Assembly (NCBI RefSeq): GCF_024198255.1
Contig: NZ_JAJVKW010000001.1
Coordinates: 496,001 to 560,000 of the forward strand
Reading direction: 5' to 3'
DNA length: 64,000 bases
Source: Myxococcus guangdongensis
Lineage (GTDB): Bacteria > Myxococcota > Myxococcia > Myxococcales > Myxococcaceae
Within the stretch, counting starts at the first letter, position 1. The number at the start of each line of letters is the position of its first letter. The notes below the pieces were generated by a model. That model saw only the letters and a program-made list of their open reading frames with translations. It made no database searches and was not told where the DNA came from. A program made the position numbers and the translations under genes. Below are positions 50,956-60,119 of this stretch, piece after piece.

Positions 50956-51213
50956 TCAGTAGGCGTTGTTCTTGCCGAAGTCCTTCATCGTCTTCTTGTT
51001 CAGCGCGACGTTGGACGACTGACCGTCGTTGTCCACGTCGGAGTTGCCGGCGAGGGCGGCCGCGGAGGCGCCGAACAGCTTGCGGATGTTGTCACCGAAC
51101 AGCGTCACAACGCCGATGGCGGCGATCGCGATGAGGGCAACGATGATGATGTACTCGGTCATGCCCTGACCACGAGCCTTGCGGAGCTGGTTCTTCTTCG
51201 AGATCGCCTTCAT
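50956..51213 (-). CDS. Flp-type pilin (class III prepilin) with hydrophilic tail
   Basis: An 85-aa prepilin-like protein. A basic leader ends at RKARGQG and is followed by MTEYIIIVALIAIAAIGVV, the G-x-TEY-hydrophobic motif of Flp/Tad pilins, with cleavage expected near the Gly before the helix. Typical Flp pilins end soon after the helix, but this one adds about 45 hydrophilic residues (GNSDVDNDGQSSNV...KDFGKNNAY). No tad assembly genes are near. GGAG precedes the ATG. It could be a minor pilin or a pseudopilin-like surface fibre. Confidence 0.82.
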   Translation of the reverse strand: MKAISKKNQLRKARGQGMTEYIIIVALIAIAAIGVVTLFGDNIRKLFGASAAALAGNSDVDNDGQSSNVALNKKTMKDFGKNNAY

Positions 51214-51376
51214 GGAAGTCTCCTGGGGATTCCGACGGGAAAGACACCCTGTTACTCGGGGTTGAAACGCACACTAAAGGAGATCCCACCTGCACCTCCA
51301 TCCGTCATCGGGAGGATGGGGGCAATCTCCTGTGATTCCGGGCGAATAGCTCACTTCTTGAGAATTGGAGGCCTGC

Positions 51377-54247
51377 TCAGGGGCCGACCGGGGCCGCGAC
51401 GGGCGGAGAATCCCGGGTGCACGCCGAGGCAGGGAGAGCATCGCACAGGTTCCGCACCGCTCGTGAGAGGTCCTCGTCCCCCGGGTGCTCGGCGGCGGCC
51501 TGCCGTCCCAGGGCGAGCGCCTCCCGGGCATCCACCGGGGTCCAGACGGTGCGCGTGGCCCAGGCCTGTTCGGCCATGAGCTTCAGGTACGCGGCGATCA
51601 GCTCCGGCTCACGCCCACCCTTGCGCACCTCGGGCTCCAGCAACGAGGCGGCCAGCGTCAAATCCTTCTGGGCCAGGGCAGCGCGGGCCAGGGCCACGGC
51701 GGCCCCTCGGCTGTCCGGCGCCACCTGACGCCACAGCGAGGCCACGCCCCGGACCAGCGGATCATTCGCGGCGTGGTAGCGTTCCATGTTCCGGTAGAGC
51801 CGCTCGGCCTGCTCGGGCGTGGGCGGGTGCTGACGCAGGTAGTCCTCGATGAACAGCCGCGAGCTGCCATCCGGGGAGCGCCGCTCGTCCTTCACGCGCA
51901 CGTCCAGGTTCGCCACGAAGAAGGCGATGGGCGAGGCGTACTCGAGCAGGTTGTGGTCATCCGTGTTGATGGGCCCTGGTCCCGCGAAGGCGAGCTGCCC
52001 CTCCTCGCTGTGCACCTGCTTGGAGAGCAGCGAGAACACGTCCGTGAGCCCCACCCGCTCCAAGTCCTTGCGGACCTCGGGCAGCGCCATGCGCCGGGCC
52101 AGCCGCTCGGCGTCGAGGGCCAGCGGCTTGCGGCTCGCCACCATCACCAGGTCCTGAGGCCCCAGCCACGTGGTGGCGTGCGGGAAGGTGTCGCGCATGG
52201 TGCGGACCACCAGCCGGATGAGCTCGTCGTTGCTCTCGTACGTGTGGATCCACTGCACCAACACACCGTCGTCGGTGAGGTGCCGGTCCACCGTCTGGAA
52301 GAAGTCCCGCGTGAAGAGGCCGGATACGCCCGCCACCCACGGGTTGGAGGGCACGCTCACGACCAAATCGTATTTGCGGTCCGCCAGCGCCATGAACGTC
52401 TTGGCGTCGTCGATGTGCACGCGCGTGCGCGGATCATCCACCGCATTGCGGTTGTCATCCTTGAACAGGCGCGCGGCGTCGATGACCGCCGGGGCGATCT
52501 CCACCATGTCCAGCCGCTCCACCGGATGCGCCAGCACGCTGCCCGCGGTAATCGCCGCGCCCGCCCCCACCAGCAGCACGTTCTTGGGCTCGCGCGCGTG
52601 GAGCAGCGCGCCCAGGTGCCCGGCCATCACCTGCGTCTCCACGTCGCTGCCGTTGGAGGCGTCAATCTTGCCGTTGAGCTTCATGAAGCGCAGGTGGTCC
52701 TTCGGGTAGTCGGCCACCAGCACCGTCGCGAAGGTGTCGTCCCGATAGAACACGGGCTGGAAGTTCTTCTCCGTGTCCGCCACCAGCTTCGCGTAGCTGT
52801 CCGGCGGCTTCTGGTGCGAGCGGATGGAGGCGATGCCCGACAGCCGCACGGACCAGCCGCTCATGCTGCCCAGCACCACCACGGCCAGCAGCGCCGCCGC
52901 GCCCACCGGCCACAGCGCGCGGACAGAACCCTGGGGACGACCCGACAGCGCGTGGAAGGCCAGCGCCGCCGCGGCGAGGTTCGCCACCACGCCCGCCACG
53001 AAGTTGCCCTCCATGCCCCACCACGGCATCAGCACCAGACCGCCCAGCGCCGAGCCGGTGATGGTGCCCACCGTGTTCCACAGGTACACGCCGCCCAGCT
53101 CGCGCCCCACCTCGGACACCTTCGCCGTGGCCACGCGCGCCGCCGCCGGGAAGGCCGCGCCCATGAAGAACGTGGGCACCAACAGCACGAGGCAGCAGAA
53201 GCCGAACGTCAGCAACTGGAACAACGGCCAGGTGTCCACCGAGCGCGTCATCATCCACTGCGCCGTGCGGAACAGGTGCGGCAGCCGCACGTACAGGGGC
53301 AGCGCCACGCAGAGGCTCGCCACCAGCGCCAGCTGCGTCACGCCGTACACGCGCAGCGAGTCCACCTTCTGCGCCCGCGTCATCAGCCAGAAGCTGCCCA
53401 GGCCGATGCCCAGGATGAACGCGGTGAGGATGAGCGTGAAGGCGTACGTGGACGCGCCCAGGACGATGGACAACAGGCGGATCCACGTCACCTGGTAGAG
53501 CATGGACGTGAAGCCCGACAGCAGCACGCCCACCAGCGCCGCGCGCACCGCCACGCGGGGATAGGCCACGTCCTGGGCCCCCTCGGCCACCGGCGCCGCC
53601 TGTCCGGGCGCGAGCGCCGGAGGGTGCCTGCGCGCGAGCAGCAGCGCCGCCACCGCCAACAGGATGTTCAGCCCCGCCGCCAGCTTCGCGGAGGCCGACA
53701 GCCCCAGCACCGGCACCAACCGGGTGCCCGCGATGAACACGCCCAGCGCCGCGCCCAGGCTGTTGACCGCGTACAACCGCGCCAGCTCCCGCTGCACCCC
53801 CGACAGACTGTCCGCGAAATGACGAACCAGCGCCGGCAGCGTGCCGCCCATCAGCAGCGTGGGCACCACCAAGGACAGCGCGGCCACCAGGAGCCTGGGC
53901 CCCACGCGCCACCCGTCCGGCACGCTGGGCGCCACCGCCAGCCACAAGGCGCCCAGGGCGTCGAGGACGTAGGGGAACGCCAGCGCGTACAGCGCCACGC
54001 CCAGCTCCAGCACGCCATACAGGGCCAGGGGGCTCTTCACCCGGTCCGCTGTCCGCCCGAAGACAGATGCGCCCAGCGCCAGGCCGCCCATGAAGGTGGC
54101 GAGCACCACGGCATGCGCCTGACCACTGTTGCCCAGGACGTTCCCGAGATACTTGGACCAGACCAACTCGTAGACCAGCGCGGTGCCTCCGGACAGGAAG
54201 AGGAGGGCCGACACAAGGTTCTTCGGGAAACGCGCGATGAGGGACAT
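51377..54247 (-). CDS. Large MFS-like membrane protein fused to a spermidine synthase-like domain and helical tail
   Basis: A 956-aa protein. Residues 1-480 hold two six-helix membrane bundles (LVSALLFLSGGTALVYELVW opens the first and VLLSGFTSMLYQVTWIR the second), as in fused spermidine synthase-like transporters. Residues 500-760 are a methyltransferase fold with VLLVGAGAAITAGSVL, LDMVEIAPAV and YDLVVSVPSNPWVAGVSGLFT. The last 150 residues are TPR-like helices. These proteins are common in myxobacteria and uncharacterised. The ATG at 54247 lies only 45 bp from the divergent mrpA start, so the promoters must overlap. No Shine-Dalgarno is obvious. Confidence 0.85.
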   Translation of the reverse strand: MSLIARFPKNLVSALLFLSGGTALVYELVWSKYLGNVLGNSGQAHAVVLATFMGGLALGASVFGRTADRVKSPLALYGVLELGVALYALAFPYVLDALGALWLAVAPSVPDGWRVGPRLLVAALSLVVPTLLMGGTLPALVRHFADSLSGVQRELARLYAVNSLGAALGVFIAGTRLVPVLGLSASAKLAAGLNILLAVAALLLARRHPPALAPGQAAPVAEGAQDVAYPRVAVRAALVGVLLSGFTSMLYQVTWIRLLSIVLGASTYAFTLILTAFILGIGLGSFWLMTRAQKVDSLRVYGVTQLALVASLCVALPLYVRLPHLFRTAQWMMTRSVDTWPLFQLLTFGFCCLVLLVPTFFMGAAFPAAARVATAKVSEVGRELGGVYLWNTVGTITGSALGGLVLMPWWGMEGNFVAGVVANLAAAALAFHALSGRPQGSVRALWPVGAAALLAVVVLGSMSGWSVRLSGIASIRSHQKPPDSYAKLVADTEKNFQPVFYRDDTFATVLVADYPKDHLRFMKLNGKIDASNGSDVETQVMAGHLGALLHAREPKNVLLVGAGAAITAGSVLAHPVERLDMVEIAPAVIDAARLFKDDNRNAVDDPRTRVHIDDAKTFMALADRKYDLVVSVPSNPWVAGVSGLFTRDFFQTVDRHLTDDGVLVQWIHTYESNDELIRLVVRTMRDTFPHATTWLGPQDLVMVASRKPLALDAERLARRMALPEVRKDLERVGLTDVFSLLSKQVHSEEGQLAFAGPGPINTDDHNLLEYASPIAFFVANLDVRVKDERRSPDGSSRLFIEDYLRQHPPTPEQAERLYRNMERYHAANDPLVRGVASLWRQVAPDSRGAAVALARAALAQKDLTLAASLLEPEVRKGGREPELIAAYLKLMAEQAWATRTVWTPVDAREALALGRQAAAEHPGDEDLSRAVRNLCDALPASACTRDSPPVAAPVGP

Positions 54248-54292
54248 AAGGGGACAGCGCGGAACCTTACTCGTTATGTTCGGGACCCACCA

Positions 54293-55267
54293 ATGAACGC
54301 CCACCTCCTGCAAGCCGCATTGCTCGCCTGGTCTGCTGGCCTGCGGGTGACCCGCGCGCAGGGAGACTGCGCCGCCATCCTCCAGCACCCCGCCGAAGCG
54401 CTCGTGGACCGCCCGCTCCACCTGGCCCTCGGCGTCTCCCAGGAGCGCGCCCGGGAGCTGGACCGCATCGCGCGCGAGGACCGCCGCGCCGTGGAGTTCG
54501 CCTCCGCGCACCTGGGCGGCGAGGACGCCACGCCGCTGCGGCTCACGCTCGGTCAGGAGGACGGCGAGGCCTGCGCGTGCGTCCAGGACCTGAACGTGCT
54601 GCTCGAGGGCGCGCCGCCGGTGCAGATTTCACGGCTGTCCTCGTCGCTCAGCCATGAGATCCGCAACCCCCTTTCCTCGGTGAAGATGGCGGTGCAGACG
54701 CTCGCGAGGAACACCGCGCTGTCGGACCGGGACAAGCGGCGGCTGACCATCGCCAACCGTGAGATTCGCACCATGGAGCGCATGCTGTGGCTCCTGTCCG
54801 AGTACGGCCGCGACACCACGCCCAACCTGGACGCGCACGCGCTGCGCTCGGTCATCCAGGAGGCCCAGGGCATGGTGGCGCTGGAATTGGCCGAGCGGCG
54901 CATCGAGGTGCGCGTGGACGAGGAGGCGGAGCTGCCGCGCGTGCGCGTGGACCCCAATCGACTCCGGCCCGTGCTGGCGCAGGTGCTGCTCAACGTGGCC
55001 ATGGGCCGCCCCGAGGACAGCCCCGTGGAGGTCTTCCTGAAGCGGGGCGGGCCGGGCCGGGTGCTCATGGTGCTCAAGGACCCCGCCGCCGCCCTGCCCC
55101 CCGAGGAGAGCGGCACCTTGTTCGAGCCCTTCGGCTCGCGGCTGGCGCGGGGGGCGGGCCTGTCGCTGGCGGCCCTGCGCCGGGTGATGATGGGGCAAGG
55201 AGGAGACGTGGCCGCCGAGGGCAGCGCCGAGCCCGGCATGGTGTTCACGCTGACGTTCGCCACCTGA
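54293..55267 (+). CDS. mrpA: MrpA histidine kinase of the Mrp developmental system
   Basis: A 324-aa cytoplasmic histidine kinase without a transmembrane segment. The HisKA motif SLSHEIRNPLSSVKMAV has phospho-acceptor His121. The ATP-binding domain looks eroded: the N box reads VLLNVAMG, the G1 box DPAAALP lacks its glycines and G2 is GAGLSLA. MrpA is the kinase upstream of MrpB in M. xanthus, where it is thought to act mainly as a phosphatase; the eroded boxes agree with that. Assignment rests on the mrpA-mrpB-mrpC order and on recognition of MrpC. It shares a 45-bp divergent gap with the 51377 gene. Confidence 0.85.
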   Translation: MNAHLLQAALLAWSAGLRVTRAQGDCAAILQHPAEALVDRPLHLALGVSQERARELDRIAREDRRAVEFASAHLGGEDATPLRLTLGQEDGEACACVQDLNVLLEGAPPVQISRLSSSLSHEIRNPLSSVKMAVQTLARNTALSDRDKRRLTIANREIRTMERMLWLLSEYGRDTTPNLDAHALRSVIQEAQGMVALELAERRIEVRVDEEAELPRVRVDPNRLRPVLAQVLLNVAMGRPEDSPVEVFLKRGGPGRVLMVLKDPAAALPPEESGTLFEPFGSRLARGAGLSLAALRRVMMGQGGDVAAEGSAEPGMVFTLTFAT

Positions 55268-55277
55268 GAGGGACGCC

Positions 55278-56729
<1,452 letters not shown>

Positions 56730-56736
56730 ACACTGT

Positions 56737-56766
56737 CCGGGCCGCGACAGAGGCCCGGGCGGTTTT
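56737..56766 (+). terminator. Rho-independent-type terminator after mrpB
   Basis: CCGGGCC (56737-56743) and GGCCCGG (56752-56758) form a perfect 7-bp stem with an 8-base loop, followed by GCGGTTTT. It starts seven bases after the mrpB stop, so it separates the mrpAB unit from mrpC. Confidence 0.68.
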
Positions 56767-56812
56767 AACGTTTCGTTCAACTTGATCAGACTGTTTGAAC
56801 GTTTTGTTTCAG
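56767..56812 (+). promoter_or_regulatory. Candidate enhancer (MrpB UAS) upstream of mrpC
   Basis: A 15-bp element, AACGTTTCGTTCAAC (56767-56781), recurs as AACGTTTTGTTTCAG (56798-56812) 31 bp away, about three helical turns. The same stretch contains the inverted repeat CGTTCAA/TTGAACG (56774-56780 and 56795-56801). It lies 94-139 bp before the -24 box, the usual distance for an NtrC-type activator, so MrpB is the likely ligand. MrpC or FruA sites may also be here. Confidence 0.58.
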
Positions 56813-56905
56813 GTTTTGGACACAGACGGGTGGGTGCTACGGACCTCTAGCGCTAAGTACCCGGCATTCTTGGATGTGTTCCCCCTGGAGCACTTCATTC
56901 CCCGC

Positions 56906-56920
56906 TGGCACGTTCCTTGG
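56906..56920 (+). promoter_or_regulatory. Sigma-54 promoter of mrpC
   Basis: TGGCACGTTCCTTGG matches the -24/-12 consensus TGGCACG-N4-TTGC except at the last base. Transcription would start near 56932, giving a leader of about 60 bases. A sigma-54 promoter just behind the MrpB gene fits the known dependence of mrpC on MrpB in M. xanthus. Confidence 0.72.
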
Positions 56921-56993
56921 AAATGGAAAGCCCCGTTGCCGCCGAAGCAGGCGGCCGCTTCTACCCCCGACTGCCTTCCACGGAGTGAATGCC

Positions 56994-57740
56994 ATGCACG
57001 GTTTCAATCGCCCCCTCGGCCCTATCGGTTCCAACGTCGTGGCGCCGCTCCAGGCGACCAGCTCCGGGATGATGGTCACCGCGAACAAGCTGGTTCCGGG
57101 GCAGGAGGCGATCGACTTCAAGGGCTACTTCAAGGTCGAGTCCTTCCCGCACAACTCGACCATCTACCGCCCCGGCGACAACACGGACCGCGTCTATCTG
57201 CTCAAGTCCGGCCGCGTGCGCCTGATGCGCATCGGGAAGAACGGCACCCGCTCGGTGGTGTCCATCCTGCGCCCGGGCGACTTGTTCGGCGAGCTGTTCC
57301 GCCCCGAGGGGACGCCCATCGAGGAGATGGCCATCGCGGCGGGTGAGGCCGAGGTGTGGAGCATCGAGGGTCGTGACTTCCGCGCGCAGCTCGAGGCCCG
57401 TCCGGCCCTGGCGGTGGACGTGGTGCGCGCCTACGCCGAGCGCGTGCGTGCCCTGCGCAAGCGCGTGCTGGGCCTGACCTTCAAGGAAGTCCCCGCCCGT
57501 CTGGCGGACACCCTGCTGACGCTGGTGGAGGCGCACGGTGAGCGCTGCCCCCACGGCGGTGAGACGGACCTGCGCGGCATCACCCAGCAGGACCTGGCGG
57601 ACCTGGTGGGCGCCTCGCGCTCGTTCGTGTCCACGCTCATCAACGAGATGAAGCGCGAGGGCGTGCTCGGCAACGTCGGCCGCATCCTCTGCGTGCGCGA
57701 CCAGAAGGCCCTGCGCAAGATCGCCTCGAAGGAGAAGTGA
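56994..57740 (+). CDS. mrpC: MrpC, CRP-family developmental transcription factor
   Basis: A 248-aa CRP/Fnr-type regulator, the length of M. xanthus MrpC. The N-terminal 25 residues (MHGFNRPLGPIGSNVVAPLQ, then TSSG) form the regulatory extension; Thr22 is in the part phosphorylated by the Pkn14 cascade in M. xanthus. A cNMP-binding-like beta roll follows (RPGDLFGELFRPEGTP) without the full cAMP-contact set. The C-terminal helix-turn-helix is GITQQDLADLVGASRSFVST. MrpC activates fruA and other fruiting and sporulation genes and controls its own gene. The ATG is supported by GGAG eight bases upstream. Confidence 0.93.
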   Translation: MHGFNRPLGPIGSNVVAPLQATSSGMMVTANKLVPGQEAIDFKGYFKVESFPHNSTIYRPGDNTDRVYLLKSGRVRLMRIGKNGTRSVVSILRPGDLFGELFRPEGTPIEEMAIAAGEAEVWSIEGRDFRAQLEARPALAVDVVRAYAERVRALRKRVLGLTFKEVPARLADTLLTLVEAHGERCPHGGETDLRGITQQDLADLVGASRSFVSTLINEMKREGVLGNVGRILCVRDQKALRKIASKEK

Positions 57741-57780
57741 GCCGCGCCCCGCACTCGCGGGTGTGACGGGAAGGGTGTTC

Positions 57781-57832
57781 AACGACGGGCCTGACCATGC
57801 GCTTGGCGTGTGGCCGGGCCCGCGTCGTTTTC
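57781..57832 (+). terminator. Hairpin with short T-run after mrpC
   Basis: AACGACGGGCC (57781-57791) pairs, with a two-base bulge, with GGCCCGCGTCGTT around 57817-57829, and a TTTT run follows. It lies about 40 bp after the mrpC stop and is a plausible terminator. Confidence 0.5.
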
Positions 57833-58440
57833 TGGGGGACTTCGGGTGATGCGCGGCGCGAGCGCACGCCTGTCGTGGCCCTGCTCTCCGGTGCGGGCGA
57901 CGTCGTGTGTCCCCGGATGAGCGGCTGCACGACTCGTTCAATCCGAAGCCCGTGCTGATCGAAAGTGAACGTCCGAGGCTTCCGGACAAGCCGCCATGTG
58001 GGCGTGATTTCCACGGTCGCGGACGCCACGGTGCGGGGCTGAGTGAACGAACGGGCCGCCGCGCCGGGTACACCCTGAACGCCGACGAGTGAACCTCTCC
58101 GTTCAACTCGTTCAATCCGCCCCGCGTCGCGCGAGATAGCGAACGCTCGACGGGCTGTGAGCGGCCAGAAACTTGCCGCCCGCTCGAGTCGAGCCGTCTG
58201 TCCGCGCGCACCCAGGGGACTGTCTGGCGACAGGGGACCCACGGCGTGGGGCTCACACCTTTGACGAGACGCCACGTCGCGCGAACCCCACGCGTCATGC
58301 TGGAGGTCCGTCGGGACCTCCTCCACCGGCGGCCGCGTCACGACTCGAGCGCGGTCCCGAGCGCCTCGGCCTCGGCGCGATGAGGCCCGTCCGCGTGGAG
58401 TTCCATCAAGACCGCGCCTCTCGGGCGGCCCCATCACGAC
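57833..58440. other. Long spacer after mrpC with scattered CGTTCAA motifs
   Basis: These ~600 bases hold no gene I can support. CGTTCAA is found at 57935-57941, 58100-58106 and 58109-58115 (the last two nine bp apart). The near match TGTTCAACG lies just before, at 57776-57784, and GTGAACG variants occur around 57965 and 58043. The same motif makes the inverted repeat upstream of mrpC. A 61-codon open frame at 57907 has no motif or clear start. Confidence 0.5.
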
Positions 58441-60012
58441 TCAGGCGCGGACCTTGAGCTCCTCGACCTCGGCGCGCAGGAGCCAGTCATCCTGGAAGTC
58501 CGTCGCGGCGGCGGCGATCTGCGCCAGGCGCTCCGACTTCGCGCGCCCCGACTCACGCAGCCCGCGCACCTCGCGGTAGAGCGCCGCGAGGGACGGGTGC
58601 AGCGCCAGCGACTTGCGCTCACGCGCCTTCGACTCGCCGTCGCCCTCCGAGAACGCCTCCAGCTCACCGAACCACCGGTCCCACGTCGCCGGATCCGCGG
58701 GCCCACCCGCCACCGAGGGCAGGTGCGTGCTGAGGAAGAGCTTCGTCACCGCGGGCACGTCCAACACCCGGCCCGCGATCCGCGCGCGCAGCGCCAGCAC
58801 GTCGCCTCCGCCGCCGGCGAAGCCCTCCAACTCCAACCCGCTCGACAGCGACAACTTGAACGGCCCGCGCTCCGGCAACTCGCCCGCGCCGAAGGCCACC
58901 AGCGCCGAGCCATTCCACGGCCGCGCGCCGTCCGCGTTGCCACCGCGAGACACGAGGACGGGGCCATCCAGCCGCACCAACGCCGACGTGAGCCCGGGCG
59001 CCACCGGCCCCGGCGCCAGCACCGACTCCATCACCCGCCCCGTCACCTCGCGCCCATCCGCCAGCACCAGGTGATTCACCGTGCGCGCCTCGCGCGCCAC
59101 TTCCAGTCCGAAGTCCCCACCGCGCTTGAACGCCAGCGTCGACTCGAACTCCGCGAGCACCTCGAACAGGTGCTCGAAGTCGCGCGCCACGAAGAGCTGC
59201 GGCTGCATCCGGGTGATGTCGTATTCCGCGTCCGCGCACGCCACCGTGAGGGGCAGCTTGCGCACGGCCGGCGTCATACAGTGCTCCGCCTCGCCGATGC
59301 TCGACAGGATGCCCGCGCCGTAGATGCGCGGCCGCTCCAAATCGCCCACCAGGCCGTACTCCGCCGTCCACCAGTACAGGCGGCTGGCGCGCGTGCTCTC
59401 GCTCACGTAGCGACGGCTCGCGCTCGCCGCCGTCAGCCGGGCCTCCGCGTGCGCGACCTCGTCCTCGCTCGCGTCCGGGTCCTCCTTCACCACCGACAGG
59501 TTGCGGATGGCCTCGAACACCGCCTGGTCCTCCAGGCTCGCGATGGACTTGAACCCCACCAGGCCGCACGCCTTGAGGTACTCCGAGTAGCGCCGGTTCG
59601 CGATGATGGGCGCGTGCCCCGCGCTCTCGTGCACGATGTCCGGCGCGGGCGTGTAGCCGATGTGCTCGTGCGTGCGGATGTCCGACGCGATGGCCAGCAC
59701 GCCCATCGACTGGAGCTCGGTGAACACCGCCGGCGGGATGAAGCCGCGCACGCCCACGCACGCCCAGCCCAGCCGCGACAGCCGCTCGTTCATCTCATCG
59801 AGGCTGGGAATCGCCTCCAGGTTGATGCCCGTCGCCGACAGGCCCTCCAGGTACACCGGATGCGCCCGCTCGGAGAGATGTCCGCGCAGCTTGCCCAGGA
59901 TGTGCCGCCACACCGCGTGGTCCCTCGGCGTGTACGCGTCGTAGTCCTGGCTCACCACGTAGCGCCGCAGGTGCGCGGGCAGGCGGGATATCGTCAGTTC
60001 CGTTGGCGTCAT
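58441..60012 (-). CDS. Aromatic amino acid (phenylalanine) hydroxylase with long C-terminal extension
   Basis: A 523-aa protein. The catalytic domain (about 1-290) has the iron ligands in VHESAGH (His128, His133) and the Glu in WWTAEYGLVGD, with GYTPAPDIVHE before them, as in pterin-dependent phenylalanine 4-hydroxylases. It should convert Phe to Tyr with tetrahydropterin and O2. Ordinary bacterial enzymes are about 260-300 aa. Here some 230 extra residues follow, beta-rich then helical (FGAGELPERGPFKLSLSSGL onward), of unknown role. The start follows AGGAG. A LysR gene lies upstream on the same strand, beyond an inverted repeat. Confidence 0.85.
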   Translation of the reverse strand: MTPTELTISRLPAHLRRYVVSQDYDAYTPRDHAVWRHILGKLRGHLSERAHPVYLEGLSATGINLEAIPSLDEMNERLSRLGWACVGVRGFIPPAVFTELQSMGVLAIASDIRTHEHIGYTPAPDIVHESAGHAPIIANRRYSEYLKACGLVGFKSIASLEDQAVFEAIRNLSVVKEDPDASEDEVAHAEARLTAASASRRYVSESTRASRLYWWTAEYGLVGDLERPRIYGAGILSSIGEAEHCMTPAVRKLPLTVACADAEYDITRMQPQLFVARDFEHLFEVLAEFESTLAFKRGGDFGLEVAREARTVNHLVLADGREVTGRVMESVLAPGPVAPGLTSALVRLDGPVLVSRGGNADGARPWNGSALVAFGAGELPERGPFKLSLSSGLELEGFAGGGGDVLALRARIAGRVLDVPAVTKLFLSTHLPSVAGGPADPATWDRWFGELEAFSEGDGESKARERKSLALHPSLAALYREVRGLRESGRAKSERLAQIAAAATDFQDDWLLRAEVEELKVRA

Positions 60013-60075
60013 ATCCGAGTACTCCTGGTGAAAACTTCCAACCTGGAGAGGATACTGACGGGAGCGGGCTCCGGA

Positions 60076-60107
60076 AAACCGACAGAATTCGACGTCTTCG
60101 TCGGTTT
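60076..60107. promoter_or_regulatory. Inverted repeat upstream of the hydroxylase gene
   Basis: AAACCGAC (60076-60083) and GTCGGTTT (60100-60107) are perfect 8-bp arms around 16 bases. The site is 63-95 bp upstream of the hydroxylase start and just after the LysR stop. It may be an operator for that LysR protein or part of a terminator. Confidence 0.45.
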
Positions 60108-60119
60108 ATCGACGAGAAC

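Noticed and set aside
51485-54292. An open frame of more than 900 codons upstream of and in frame with mrpA on the plus strand
   Set aside because: It is antisense to the 956-aa membrane protein, is rich in Arg/His/Gln, and has no motifs. Such frames arise from high third-position GC.
57907-58092. 61-codon frame after mrpC
   Set aside because: Composition like random GC-rich DNA and no Shine-Dalgarno; the stretch is better read as a spacer with CGTTCAA motifs.
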